DNA from: Marsupella aquatica
Taxonomy: Eukaryota > Marchantiophyta
NCBI GenBank assembly: GCA_973895155.1
Contig: OZ316891.1
Coordinates: 15,376,001 to 15,440,000 of the forward strand
Reading direction: 5' to 3'
Length of the DNA: 64,000 bases
Of the stretch, positions 47,201-58,044 are shown piece after piece. The translations under genes were made by a program, and so were the position numbers. The number at the start of each line of letters is the position of its first letter. Position 1 is the first letter of the stretch. A model generated the notes under the pieces. It worked only from the letters and a program-made list of their open reading frames with translations. It had not been told where the DNA came from and made no database searches.

Positions 47201-47462
47201 TGTAGCGATGCAAAAGTTCATGAAGAAGTATTTTACTCCCACAAAGATGAGGTTTTATACCATGGCTCGGGAGAACTTCATGTCCGAGACCTACCACTCT
47301 GTGATGGGCAAGTATGCCATCAAGCGTATTCATTTCTCGGCTAGTCATGAGGCTCGCTTATGTTGTACTGCCTTGGACTGGAATGAGAATATTCGTCGGC
47401 ATGTGTGGAAGGTATATGATCGCACGCCTGTGAACACAGCTGTTAGGGAGCGCCCTGGTTGA
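44211..47462 (+). pseudogene. Kolobok-like transposase, six exons, one in-frame TGA
   Basis: Exons 44211-44555, 45160-45330, 45426-46044, 46150-46774, 46899-47050 and 47188-47462 all have GT/AG borders and join in phase into 728 codons. The only break is TGA at 44292 (codon 28, from CGA), which lies before a basic KKRRR patch. After an acidic exon 2 comes CGEDGHNWTFV, then LDTRWDSSRSGFHGT, a VTITRREERN strand, VIHDDKATIDNIVED (second acidic site), KDLWHKAKNLVKKF, and near the end FMSETYHSVMGKYAIKRIHF. This order (D...D...W/H-x-AK-L...E-x-HxxxxKY) is what I associate with Kolobok-type DDE transposases. Acting on TTAA sites is typical of that superfamily, but no such ends were found. Confidence 0.65.
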
Positions 47463-48696
47463 ACGCGAGTACTGGTGGATCGGACCACCAGTTGGAAGGA
47501 CCGAACGAGTGAGCGCATTTATGGAGTATCACCTCCGGCTTAGAACCCAGATTAAAGTATTGAGGTAACTGAATTTTCCCAGTGGCAATGTAAGAAGATT
47601 GTTATGTGTTGATGATAATTGAAATTAAATCTTTATTTGGTATAATTATGTGGGTCATGTTCAGGATAATTGAGCTGTGGTCAACATAGTGGTCAGTATA
47701 CTTATGGAGTGGTGCCTCCATGAAAGACCTCGGCTAACATACTTCATGTGAGTATAGGCAATAAAATTAGTTGATTGAAATAGGTTTCATTTTACTGTAA
47801 AGATGGTTGTCATTGTGTACCTCTAAAATGGTTGTCATTGTTGCAGGGGTGATTCTCTTGAGGAGGGCCGAGACCTGACTAGAAAAATGATGACCTGACA
47901 CCAGTAGTATTGGGCTTTCTTTTAGAGCTAGTACAAGTTGGGACTCAAGGCAAGAGCTATGGATGGAGCTTTTGACTCTCATATGACAGCTAAACAAAAC
48001 ATTGAAATTTTTATTTTGTCTTTTTGGTGTCATTTTGTGAGTGATGTTGTAACTATGAAGATGCTTATTGTGGTCAAACAAATCTGAAGGAGTTTATTCT
48101 ACTTTGTTGTCTTGGTGTTCTTTTGTGAGTGATGTTGTAATTTGAAGGTGCTTATTGTGGTCATACAAATGTGAAGGTGTTTATTGTGGTAGAACAATAT
48201 TAGAGACTACAAGGAGCCAAGTTTGGAGGGTGCCATTTAGAGACTCCAATGAGCCAAATTTTTAGGGTGCCATTTTAGAGGCTCCAATGAGCTGTAACTA
48301 CAAGGGGTAATGCAATGCAATTTGAACATAAAACAATGAGTGTTTGGTGATAAAAGTTGTTTGTCATGCACAGTATTCGTATTCAGACATAGTAGAGTTT
48401 ACAAAAAAAGTGACTCAAGAACCCTTTCTGTGGTGTAGCATGTACTACCAAGTTTTGAGAGGTGCAATGGGAAGGAAGAAATGAAGATATATAATATACA
48501 AGGGAGAATGTAAACAAGATAGCAAAAACTGTTTCTAATGCAAATTTGTTATTGTGTTCCTGTAACATGTACTCCCAAGGGGAATTGAACCCCTTATGTT
48601 GCCAACCAGCAGGAGTTGTATTCTGCAAAAAACTTTATTAGTCATATCAAACATTGAAACAAAATCATGAAGTATGGCAGAAGCCTCTCTAATCCC

Positions 48697-49095
48697 CTAA
48701 TTAGGAAGGAATCCTACGAATTCCTCTCCTTCATCATGCCAAGTTGCTTTCACAGAAGCTTCAACCGGTTCAGGAAACTTAGTTCTATCAGCATACCCTG
48801 CTACATATGCCAAGTGAGTGTAGACTTGGTATCTTTTTCGTCTCATAACAGTTTCAACATAACTATATGCAGCGCACATGATCAACTGTTCAATTGGGAC
48901 TACGGGGTTGAGATCATCGTGACACTCTGTAACTGCGGTACAAAAATCTGGAAAATCAGCGTGGACCTCTTGCACAGTGACAGTCCGCATAGTGGGTGGA
49001 GTGCCCTCAACATCACTAGGATCCTGCCAGGTGAGATTGTAGATCCCATTGCCATTTTCAGTCAACATGGCTCTCAATTTTCGTGGCGGGGCCAT
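48697..49095 (-). CDS. 132-codon ORF of unknown function near the Kolobok-like gene
   Basis: Open from the ATG at 49095 (MAPPRKLRAMLTENGNGIY) to the stop at 48697, and convergent with the transposase gene. The composition looks protein-like (TWQDPSDVEG, EQLIMCAAYSYVETVMRRKR, FPEPVEASVKATWHDE). The frame is open further upstream to 49458 with hydrophobic sequence that looks non-coding. It may be a second gene of the same element. No family recognised. Confidence 0.4.
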   Translation of the reverse strand: MAPPRKLRAMLTENGNGIYNLTWQDPSDVEGTPPTMRTVTVQEVHADFPDFCTAVTECHDDLNPVVPIEQLIMCAAYSYVETVMRRKRYQVYTHLAYVAGYADRTKFPEPVEASVKATWHDEGEEFVGFLPN

Positions 49096-49499
49096 CTTCC
49101 TGACACAATACCAATCATATTCACATGTCACTTGCTGCTCTTGACCAACATTAGCAACGAATGTAAATTGAAAATGAGACCCTGTTGTCACGGCAAAAAT
49201 AGCAGCATCAACACCAAAAAATCTCACAGCACTTTCAACAACTGAAATGGCAGCAACAGTGGGGAGAAATCCTCGAAGAAAGCTCATAGCCAAAATCAGA
49301 GCACCAAGAGCAGAACTCCTGGTAGCACTACCTTGCCACTGAAATCCAACAAGCAACAAAGAGAAATCCACAACACCAAAGGCAGCACCAAGACCTGCAA
49401 TGCTCACAACTGAATCGCTCCAACATCCGAGAGAAATGCACAACAACAATTGCAACATAGAAATCTGAAATCCTCACAGCAGAGAGCGCAACATAGACA

Positions 49500-50620
49500 T
49501 ATGAGAAACTGCAGCAACTCGCAGCTGAAATTCTATGAACAGAAATGGCAGCAATAGCAGAAGAAATGAAGCACAAACCTGAGCAAAGAATGATCAGGCC
49601 CAATCGGTATCTCAAACTCGGGCAAAGCTCGGGCAAAAAGCTCACGCACTCGCAGCAAGAGCATCCAAATCGTAGCCTCAACTCCTGGAGCAAAAATCTG
49701 AGTAGTATATTGAAAGGGGAACTCCACCCAGGCCACAATAGAATCGAATGAGCACAAGCAAGGCTCACAAACAGCAGCACAGGCTCTGCATCTTCCTGTC
49801 GAGCTGAAGGGCAAGAAACAACAACAGTTCTCTCCAATTTGAGCTGAAATGATCAGGAGAAATCGAGACAAAATGATGAGGAGAAATGAATTGAAAAACG
49901 ATCAGCAACCAATAAGCTATGGCATCACAAAGCATAGCAAGCTTGGCAGCAAGGCAAGCTGCTTTGTTTCCCCATGCTATGGCAGCGAGTCCAGCAGTAG
50001 ACAATGAGTGGGAGGAGCAGCAAGCAAGCGAGTTCAGCAGCAGGCAAGTAGCGAGGATGGCTGCAAGGTAAGCAGGATTCAATAAGATAACGAGGTTGGC
50101 ATCGAGTTGAGCAGCTGGCTATGGCAGACCGGATGTCTTGGGAGCGGTGGCAGTGAGTCGAGCAGCAGGTGAGCAGCAGGCAAGCAAGTCAAGCAACAGG
50201 AGAGCAAGTCGAAAGTAGGCGAGCAAGTCGAACAGCATGCGAGAAAGTTGAGCAGCGAGGTTTGCAGCAAGTCGAGGAGTAGGCTCGCAGCTAGCTATGG
50301 CCGCCACTAAATCTTGGCAGCAATGGCAAGTCGAACGCGAGCGAGGCGACGAGGAGGCGAGTGAGTCTCACAGCATCTCTTGGCAGCGAGGTTGGTGCTC
50401 GCAGCTGGCTATGGCAGCCAGCCCATCTTGGCTCCTTGCAGCAACGGCCGCTGCTACCAAGTGCTAGGGCTGGGAGGGGGGCTGCAGGGAGGGGGGAGCG
50501 CTGCAACGACCGGGAGGGCTGCACCGGGTGAGGCACGGGTGAGACCAGGGCACCCTGCGCTCTGCCTGACCTGGGCAGAGTGGCCCGTACGCGCGGGCAG
50601 GCTTGGGGGGCCTTTATACC
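49500..50620. other. AGC-rich low-complexity DNA
   Basis: Many irregular GCAGC, GGCAAG and GAGCAGC units. The ORFs on both strands are products of this composition. No gene supported. Confidence 0.5.
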
Positions 50621-50656
50621 CCGAGTGGTGGTTTAAGGTAGTCGAGTTCCACGACT

Positions 50657-51721
50657 CACAATCAGCATGTCATCCACATAGATAACCAGAATGATGAAAC
50701 CAAATACATCATTCTTGTCTGATTTCGTATACACACAAGGATCATACATCATCCTTGTAAAACCTTGAGCAAGCATGAAATCATCAAACCGCTTGTTCCA
50801 CTGTCTAGGAGATTGCTTCAATCCATACAAGGACTTGAGCAATCTACAAACTAAGTTCTCTTGGCCCTTCTTCATAAAGCCTAGTGGCTGTCTCATGAAG
50901 ATCATCTCTTCCAAGTTGCCATAGAGAAAAGCAGTAACAACATCCATCTGATCCATCACCAGACCAAAATATAGAACAAGTTGACACGAGATTCGAATTG
51001 TGGAATATTTTGCCACCGGTGAAAAGACCTCATTGTAATCCACTCCTTTCTTCTGAGTGAATCCCTTGGCAACAAGCCTTGCCTTTTAGATCTTGTCTCC
51101 ACCCTCTGAAGGACTGTCCTTCAACTTGTAAATCCTGCAGCTTGCTCCTTTCCTTGAGCCTGAGGCTCATCAAGAGAGACTTCTTGTACAGCCAGTCTGA
51201 CGCATCTTCCCGCAGTACTTCTCTCTTAGAGCCTTGAATATTGACGCGCAATCCGCATAATCATCATGCTTCTTGATGATGTGCGGCTTGAGATAAAACA
51301 TCACTGCATTGACAACAATCACCTGCTTTTATCTCCACTGCTTTTCTGAGATCTTCTCTGAGATCTCCTCTTCTCCATCATACTGTTCTCGCGAAGAGAG
51401 TAGATGAAATAAGCCCATGGCCCGTAGAACACCCTTCACTTGCTTCTCCCATAGCAAGTAATCAGTACGACCATCGTACTTCTCCACCTCAAACTTTACT
51501 CCTCCAAATCTAGCCATCTCCCTCTTCTTCCCTACTACTGACAGCTCTAGTAGTAGTACAGCTTCCTCCACTGCACGCCGCACCGGTGATCGTACCAATG
51601 ACACTAGTTCTTCCTCAAACGGTAGTAGCTCCTCCTCAGACTCTCCGTCTGACCATCGCGATCCTGAAGCTCCACCGATGCCAATTCTTCTAGTATCCTC
51701 TGAGTCACTCATATGAAACAA
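50657..51721 (-). pseudogene. Copia-3 gag start fused to reverse transcriptase (internal deletion)
   Basis: From the right: MSDSEDTRRIGIGGAS and SPVRRAVEEAVLL, then FEVEKYDGRTDYLLWEKQVK, a gag start closely matching Copia-1. Soon after 51329 it jumps to KARLVAKGFTQKKGVDYNEVF and IYVDDMLIV of reverse transcriptase. The zinc knuckle, protease and integrase are missing, so about 2.5 kb was lost. A TAA replaces the usual Tyr just before KARLVAKG. It ends where the 16-kb block inserted. Confidence 0.82.
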
Positions 51722-53125
51722 TCACGAAAAAACGTTTTTTTTTGAAATTTCTCATAAAACTCAAAACTCAACATCACCGCATAGCCCACAAAGGTAGGAG
51801 TTCAATACTGAAAGCCGAAATCAAAATCAAAATTCGACGGAAAAGTTATTCAAATTTTGGTCGGGGTGGGTAAAACCTTGGGAAACTCCCCCATTTTGAC
51901 CACCTCAGAGAAAAACCAAAATACCCAGTACAACCTGTCGTCGGAATCACAATGTGATCAGTGCGCCGCGTTGCCAACTTCAATGGCTACCACCACGCCG
52001 AAAAAGAACCAAAAAAGTTGTCACCTGCTTATCAAACGATTTACACAACAAATACGTGTTTCCTCATACTAAAATCGTTTGTTATCGTATGACGGGAACG
52101 TGGAGGGACGCTATTAGGATTCTATTGCATGTAGGATGAGTATGTTTGATTCTACTCCCAGAAGTGTAATTTTTGATCAAGTCTACCGACTAGCCCCTCT
52201 GCTTTTGATCAAGTCCCATGGACTACGCCACACACACACTCCTACTGGTCGCTGGTGGAGTGTTGTCACCACCCCCCCTACTCACACAGTCGACCAATCC
52301 GTGCAAGTATTCCTTAGACACTTCTTGGGAAAGAACACAATCGTGAGCCGAAAAAGATAACGCCACAACAAAACTTGAGGAATCAAACGAAATCCATATC
52401 TTTTGGCAAAAAGTGGTAACACATTGCAAGGACAACCCAGCCTCCTGCCGTCTGCCCAACTCCTGCCTCACTGGGGCAAGCGCTACACCTCTACCTCACT
52501 ACTCTGGCTTGAATTCCCCTTCTGGCTATGAGCTAACTTCTCTAACACCAACACTAGACTGAGTTCCCCCCCCGTCACTACTCTGGGGCTTTCCCCCTAA
52601 ATACTCAAAATAACCCACCAAAGCACCCCTCACGGGGTCACAAGGATGGCGGCTTACCCGAGCGGCGCCGCTAAACCCTTCACTAAGAAACCCCTAAACT
52701 AAAAGCATGCGTCACACACATGCTTCTAAAACCCTAAACCCTAAACTAACAATGGGACCGACGGTGCCTTCGACAGCGCCCCAACATTACTCCGTGAACC
52801 ATGAAATTGCAAGGAACCCAATAATGGCCGAAACTAGGTGCCCTTCCACCTGCACTTCTGAGTTCACCCCTGGATAGCCTTCCTCCTCCTGATCATGAAT
52901 CACTCAACCGTTCTTGAAACGGACAACGGACGACCAAGTTATGGCCGTTTCAGTATCCCGTAAACCCAACTTTGTTGGGCCCTAACTTGCTCATCCTGGC
53001 TCCGTTTGAGGAGCGCCGCCTCTTGTTGGAATCAGCTCCGCGAGCTCTTTCCAACAAGCCTGTGAGTGACCTCTCACAAAAAAGTTGGAAAGTCAAGGGG
53101 CCGTACAATCACGTCCGTACGACTA
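51722..53125. other. Retrotransposon leader-like and unassigned DNA
   Basis: About 51750-51900 recalls the sequence before gag in Copia-2 (CCGCATAGCC..., TTCGACGG...). Beyond 52000 nothing recognisable is seen apart from short CCCTAAACCCTAAA at about 52730. Confidence 0.4.
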
Positions 53126-54907
53126 CTACTCCTCCTCCTCTTCACTCATGGTGCCCTGGCTTGAGCCCCGTGAGTGGGCCTCCTCATCACTCTCCACTGG
53201 AGTGAGTGCCACTTCACTCCTCTTCTTCTTCACCGGGGTACTCCTTGTGCTAGTGCTCCCTTGTTTCCTCAAATTGGCCAAGGCCTGCCACGCCTTAATG
53301 TACCCCTCACCAATGGTGTTCTTCCATAAGGCCGCCTCTTCACCGGACCGCAACTCCAACGGTAAAACCTGCCCGGTGGCCATGGGAGTCCCAGGGGTGA
53401 CAGATCGGGGTGGCATCCCCGAGGTCCCCGTGTTGACCTGAGCTTCTCGTAACGATTTACGTACCTCCTTGAGCTTCTTCTCTAAGCTCTTGCTCTTCTC
53501 TTGACTCTTCTTGGCTGCATCCAACAGGGGTCCATACTTCCCACTGATTTCCTTCACCACCATCTCAATGGCCCTGGAGATCAAATTCGGGGAAAGTGTG
53601 GGGCTAGGTGTGCAGGGGCTCTTCCGTTTCCCCAGACTCAAGGCCTCACTCCTCTTAGCCCTTGTCTCAAAGATCACCATTTGACTCCGTAGTGCTCCCA
53701 CCTGGGCTCTTAACTCCACCACTTCTCCAGAATTCTGCTTCTCTTTGGCCAGTGCCTGTTTCAATACTCCAACCTCTTCCGCTTCCTTGGCCTTGGTGGA
53801 CAAGGCTCCTTTCAAGTTGGAGATCTCTACGTGAGCTGCTTGGAGAAGCTTAACCTTCTCATGAATGACCTCCTCCTTGGCCTTGATCACCTCCTTCATA
53901 GACAGGGCACTCTGCTCCAAAGTCTCTACTCTGGCGGTGGCCTGCTTGAGAGAATCTCTCAATGTGTGGCCTAGCTTGAGTCCCTCATGGACTCCCTCCC
54001 AAAAATCCCGTAACTCCGCCAGGTAGACATCAGGAATGTCGTAGACCAGGGGCTCCTTCGGATTTCCCACAAGTGATTCAAGCCACTCCAATGTGGAGTC
54101 CTCATCCTGGTTTTCTTCCTCTCTATTATCATCCCCAACTGCCGATGATGATCCCTCCGTTAGTTTCCCCAAGATGGTAGTGGCAATACTCCTGATTTCC
54201 GTGGTAAGGGATGATCCAAAGTCTTCTTGTCCCAGGGAAACAATCCACCCTTCTGCTATGGCCAGCAAAAATGACCCCATCAAATGTACAGCCCCACCTG
54301 GTTTCACACTCCCGGGATCGGCGTCCAATAGCTTCTTCAACCCGTAGTACCACCATCCGTACACATGGGCTGGATAGTTCTTGATGTCCATAGCTACCAC
54401 GAAATGCTCTCCATTCACCACCCCGGATTGTACGTTACCAAGGATCCGTTGATGAACCTTGGCCAGAAATCCCTTGTGCTCAGCATCCTTGACGGCGGAA
54501 AGAGGAATGGAAGTAGTGGAGGTGGGATTAATCACCCAACCGGCCACCATTGTCAACGTGAGCTCTCCCCTTATGTTCCGCGGTGTGAATGAGAATTGCT
54601 GGTTCTCCAGAAACAAAAGCTTAGCTAACTCCACATGGGGCACTACCCATTGGAGACATTCAAAGTAGATTCTTTCCGTACGTAACTCCATCCCGGCCTC
54701 AATGTTCCAATTCTTCCCCGAAAGGATTGTAATCTCCACCTTCATGAACTCCGTGAGCCCGGTGGCTTGAAAAATATTCCTACAATCCTCCATCACCTTG
54801 GCGGAGGTTTTGGGATAAATTCGACGGAAAACCTTCCTACTCACCGGTGTGGAACTTGCCGCCAGCCCAGTACTCATCGTAGCTTTTCTCTCTTCTCTCT
54901 CTTGCAA
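53126..54907 (-). CDS. Intact 593-codon ORF with C-terminal coiled coil, unknown function
   Basis: The longest undamaged frame in the nest. Residues 20-240 are mixed alpha/beta-like (SGKNWNIEAGMEL, VVAMDIKNYPAHVYGWWYYG, LGKLTEGSSSAVGDD). About 320-420 form heptad-like coiled coil (LKQATARVETLEQSALSMKE, EKQNSGEVVELRAQVGALRS). The tail is Ser/Thr-rich and basic (STPVKKKRSEVALTP), ending in an acidic EEEEE. Its position inside Copia-3 leader DNA suggests a transposon-borne gene, perhaps a gag-like structural protein of a non-autonomous retroelement, but no LTRs, zinc knuckle or enzyme motifs were found. The ATG at 54907 lies near the top of the frame; a second ATG (MSTGLAAS) lies ten codons on. 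Confidence 0.55.
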   Translation of the reverse strand: MQEREERKATMSTGLAASSTPVSRKVFRRIYPKTSAKVMEDCRNIFQATGLTEFMKVEITILSGKNWNIEAGMELRTERIYFECLQWVVPHVELAKLLFLENQQFSFTPRNIRGELTLTMVAGWVINPTSTTSIPLSAVKDAEHKGFLAKVHQRILGNVQSGVVNGEHFVVAMDIKNYPAHVYGWWYYGLKKLLDADPGSVKPGGAVHLMGSFLLAIAEGWIVSLGQEDFGSSLTTEIRSIATTILGKLTEGSSSAVGDDNREEENQDEDSTLEWLESLVGNPKEPLVYDIPDVYLAELRDFWEGVHEGLKLGHTLRDSLKQATARVETLEQSALSMKEVIKAKEEVIHEKVKLLQAAHVEISNLKGALSTKAKEAEEVGVLKQALAKEKQNSGEVVELRAQVGALRSQMVIFETRAKRSEALSLGKRKSPCTPSPTLSPNLISRAIEMVVKEISGKYGPLLDAAKKSQEKSKSLEKKLKEVRKSLREAQVNTGTSGMPPRSVTPGTPMATGQVLPLELRSGEEAALWKNTIGEGYIKAWQALANLRKQGSTSTRSTPVKKKRSEVALTPVESDEEAHSRGSSQGTMSEEEEE

Positions 54908-54965
54908 TCAATGTCTCAACGTAGTCATGGTAAGCAGCCTTGTATCTCCGAACGCGTGCCGCACT

Positions 54966-55250
54966 CGGGGGGTTGACTATAAAAAATCTTAGGAACCACG
55001 TGCGATCCAAAATATGTATTTTGGATAGAACTTAACTAAATTTTTAAAAAGCGTAGGAGACAAAAGAAGGTATTATAAACTCATGTTTATAGAATATTCT
55101 CTAATATATACCTTTTATAAAGTAAAATAGGTTATTAATATTGAAAATAGAGAATATTCTTGGAATATTTTCTTTATAAAATAGGTCTATTTATATTAGG
55201 CTAGGATCGCACGTGGTACCCCAAAATATACACTTAGTTAACCCCCAGAG
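54966..55250. mobile_element. Mutator-like MITE, 285 bp
   Basis: Flanked by the 10-base duplicate GTGCCGCACT (54956-54965 and 55251-55260). The ends are GGGGGTTGACTA and, inverted, GGGGGTTAACTA, with a further inverted pair ACCACGTGCGATCC / GGATCGCACGTGGT. The middle is AT-rich. A 9-10-base duplication fits Mutator-like elements. It lies about 60 bases upstream of the 593-codon ORF. Confidence 0.85.
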
Positions 55251-55260
55251 GTGCCGCACT

Positions 55261-57420
55261 AAACTCCGGTTGATCCAGCATCCATGCATCCAGAAATCAA
55301 ATCCTCAATCACCAAATCCCGTCACCCGTAGCAATGTCAATCCCCTGGCCCAAAACGGCCCCCTATCCCAATCAATCAATTAACCTCAATTCCCTCAGAA
55401 GCCACTCCGTGCTGCTGCCGCTAATGCCCGGAAGAATCATGCCCACAAGCCCCAACAATTGACCATGAGAAAGAGCTTCGAAAATAAGTGTAAGAGCTGG
55501 TAGAGAGCTTTCGGCATTGGGGAAATTGCTTTCGGAAATGAGGGCAGAGTGCTTTCGGCCAAGAAAGGAGTTGCGCGCGCGGAGAAGGAAGCAAAGGAAA
55601 AAAAACCAAAGAAAAAAACAAAGGGGAAGGAATTCGTTCCTCCCCGTTTTACCCCGAGCCAACCTCCATGCGCCTGCCCCCTCGCGGCTGCGCCTGCCTC
55701 CTTGCTCCTGCCCGTGGCTGCCACCTGCGCCGACCTCCCGGCTACCGGGAGCATTTAATGCCCCTCCCGGCCCCGTCACACAGCCCTATGCAGGGCGCGT
55801 TTCCTCGCCCCGGCAGCTCCCCCTCGTTTTTTTCTTTGCAATTCCCATCGTGCTCGCGGGAGGGCATTATGGTCCCCCCCCCTCACTACTCTGCTCGCGG
55901 GAGGGCGCGTTGCCTCCTTACTCCCGGCTTGCCCCCGGTCTTCGTGCCCTATTGCCTTGGGTTCTGTTGGTGGGCTCGCGGCCCTATGCAGGGCTCGCTC
56001 CCTCCTTGCGGTACCCCTTTTACTCGCGGAGCCCCGACAGCCCATTTTCTCCCCCTCACGGCTGCGCCTTGCCTTGCGCCCCGACAACCCTTTTTCTCCC
56101 CCTCGCGGCCCTATGCAAGTCTCGCGGCCCTCTCCTCCGTTCACTCGCGGGGCCCTTTTAATTGGGCTCCTTAAGAGGGGTTTAATCCCCCGTCCCAACT
56201 CCTTCTCGCCATGCGCCCCGGCTGCCCCGCGCCCCGGCTGACCTTATGGAGATGCTAGGTGGCGTCCACAGGGGCTGCCCCTTATGGACCCCCTTAAGGT
56301 TTCCACGTGTCGCCTCCAGGGGTGCTCCCTATGGGCACCCCCTATTCCTCGCCCCTTTACTCCAAAAACTTTTAATTTCTCAAAAGAACACATTCTCTTC
56401 TTTTGGCCCTTGTTGTGGTTATACCCATTTAACCCCAAAAAGAAAAGTTAACCTCTTGGACTTATAGGGGAAACTTGACAATGGTTCAAGCGAAATGGCC
56501 AGGCCACCTCTTTGCCCCCCCTCCTAGGTTGTCGTGACCGTTTAGAACAATTCTGAGAAAAATAAAGTAAAGTCCTCCTGGTAGCACCAACTTGAAAGGA
56601 CGGAATTAACTCAAAAATTAAAAAACTGCTTATTTACAGTGGTTATTTACATAACACAACCCAGTAAACAATTATTGAGGATTTTCGGTGACGGGAACCC
56701 CGTTACAAAAGTTATCGTTCGGCATGCAGAATCTTTATCGGACGACCAAAAAACAACTCTCTATTTTTTGGGAATATTCTCGCACAGTCCGACAAGTCTC
56801 ACAGGGGGCCGTTCCCCCTGTTGGAACGGTTAAAATAGAGGGCGGCAGGTCCCGGCACAAGGAGAACAAAGGGGAGGAAAAAATGGCTTTAAAAAGGTGT
56901 CTTAAAGGGGGTGCTAAGCCCCTTAGACCTTAAATACCCCGTAAAGAGCCGGGTATACGTCGACAAGGGGTATAAGGGGCCGCAAAGGGGGTGACACGCG
57001 GCCAGCTACGGCTGCATACGCAGCCAGATACGGGATAGGGGGCGAAAAAATGCCGTGCGCCGGGGAGGGGCACCGGCAGGAGGCAGGGCAGGGCGCAAGG
57101 AGGTGGCAGGGCCGGCAGCCTGAGGCGAGGAGCGCAGGAGCCCAAAAAAAATTTGGACAATACTGTGCGAGTCGGCCCGGGGTTGGGACGGCTATTATTG
57201 CGCCGGTCGGCGCTGCGTAGTAGGCCACGATGTTGAGTGTGCGAGGAGGGGGATGGCGGGAGGTACGTACGAGGGAAGGGGGCGGAAACGTGTGTATACA
57301 CACGAAAAAAGTGCCCTTAAAGTAACCAAAAAATAATAATGCTATTTTCAAAGAAAAAAGCCGGTTACACACCTAAATCGCCGCTATTTTAAACAAGAAA
57401 ACAACGAGTTACCGATGGGA
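55261..57420. other. GC-rich non-coding DNA
   Basis: No gene supported. Overlapping ORFs of 100-210 codons on both strands at 55.4-56.3 kb and 56.9-57.4 kb come from C-rich and G-rich composition and have no motifs. CTCGCGGGAGGGC and GGGCTCGCGGCCCTATGCAGGG recur several times at 55.8-56.2 kb. Confidence 0.45.
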
Positions 57421-57449
57421 TATGTTGCCGAATCACACCAGCGCCGTCT

Positions 57450-58044
57450 ACAACTCTAGTACTGTAAAAGCTCTCCGTCGCATCATCTTCACTCCGCGTC
57501 AAGTGCCAATCCCGGGCTCAAAACAACCGCCTTGCCGCGATCAAATTGTTGAGCCGTACCACTTCGCGTTTCTTCCATTGAGTTGGACGCCACGAAGAGA
57601 AATCCGGTTCAGATGGGAACAAGCTCCATAGCTTGTGAAAAAACCTGAACGCCTCCGTCACTCGTCACGTCGCACTCGGTAACAACTCGACAGCAATCCA
57701 GCTATCGGAATGAATAGCTCGCTTCAACCTTCAACTTGAGCTATAATGTGCGATCCCTCCCGCACCGCACAACTCACACCTTTGAAAAATGCAATCTGGT
57801 CTCTCCCCCGAAAACCCGTCAAACACGAATAAAACCTGAACGACGCAAACTTTGATTCCTCCGCACCATGGATACCGATTAGCGAGTTCTAACCACCGTT
57901 AGAGAGCCCTCTCACTAACCTATTTGCTCAGCCACACACATTTGAGTTTCATGCGACAAAACTCCGAATGTAACACCAACAATGAATGCTGGAAAACTGT
58001 CACGAATAAACCTTGTCTCCTCCCAGGTATGCTCTGATACCACT
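57450..58044 (-). other. Copia-3 leader and primer-binding site
   Basis: 58031-58044 inverted is AGTGGTATCAGAGC, the initiator-Met primer site. Moving left, the inverted sequence tracks the Copia-1 leader (CCTGGGAGG..., TTTTGAGCCCGGGATTGGC near 57510), then homology ends, where other DNA has entered. Confidence 0.82.

Larger units (their letters stand above)
34442..50656. mobile_element. 16.2-kb block inserted in the Copia-3 reverse transcriptase
   Basis: CACAA lies outside both ends (34437-34441 and 50657-50661), and the flanks join into the continuous pol sequence ...ATCTTTAGC|CACAATCAG. The left end AGTGGTGGACCTAG and the inverted right end AGTCGTGGAACTCG match at 11 of 14 positions, suggesting a TIR element, though the match is modest. 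Contents: Copia-2, a Kolobok-like transposase gene and a small minus-strand ORF. Kolobok elements normally duplicate TTAA, so the transposase may belong to a further nested element, not to these ends. Confidence 0.6.

Noticed and set aside
13919-47462. Reassigned stop codons or U-to-C RNA editing of TGA to CGA
   Set aside because: Such editing is known in plant organelles, but this is nuclear transposon DNA with frameshifts and insertions as well; decay by deamination is simpler.
55372-57372. Overlapping ORFs up to 214 codons
   Set aside because: GC-rich, Pro/Arg/Gly-biased, open in several frames at once, no motifs or splice support.
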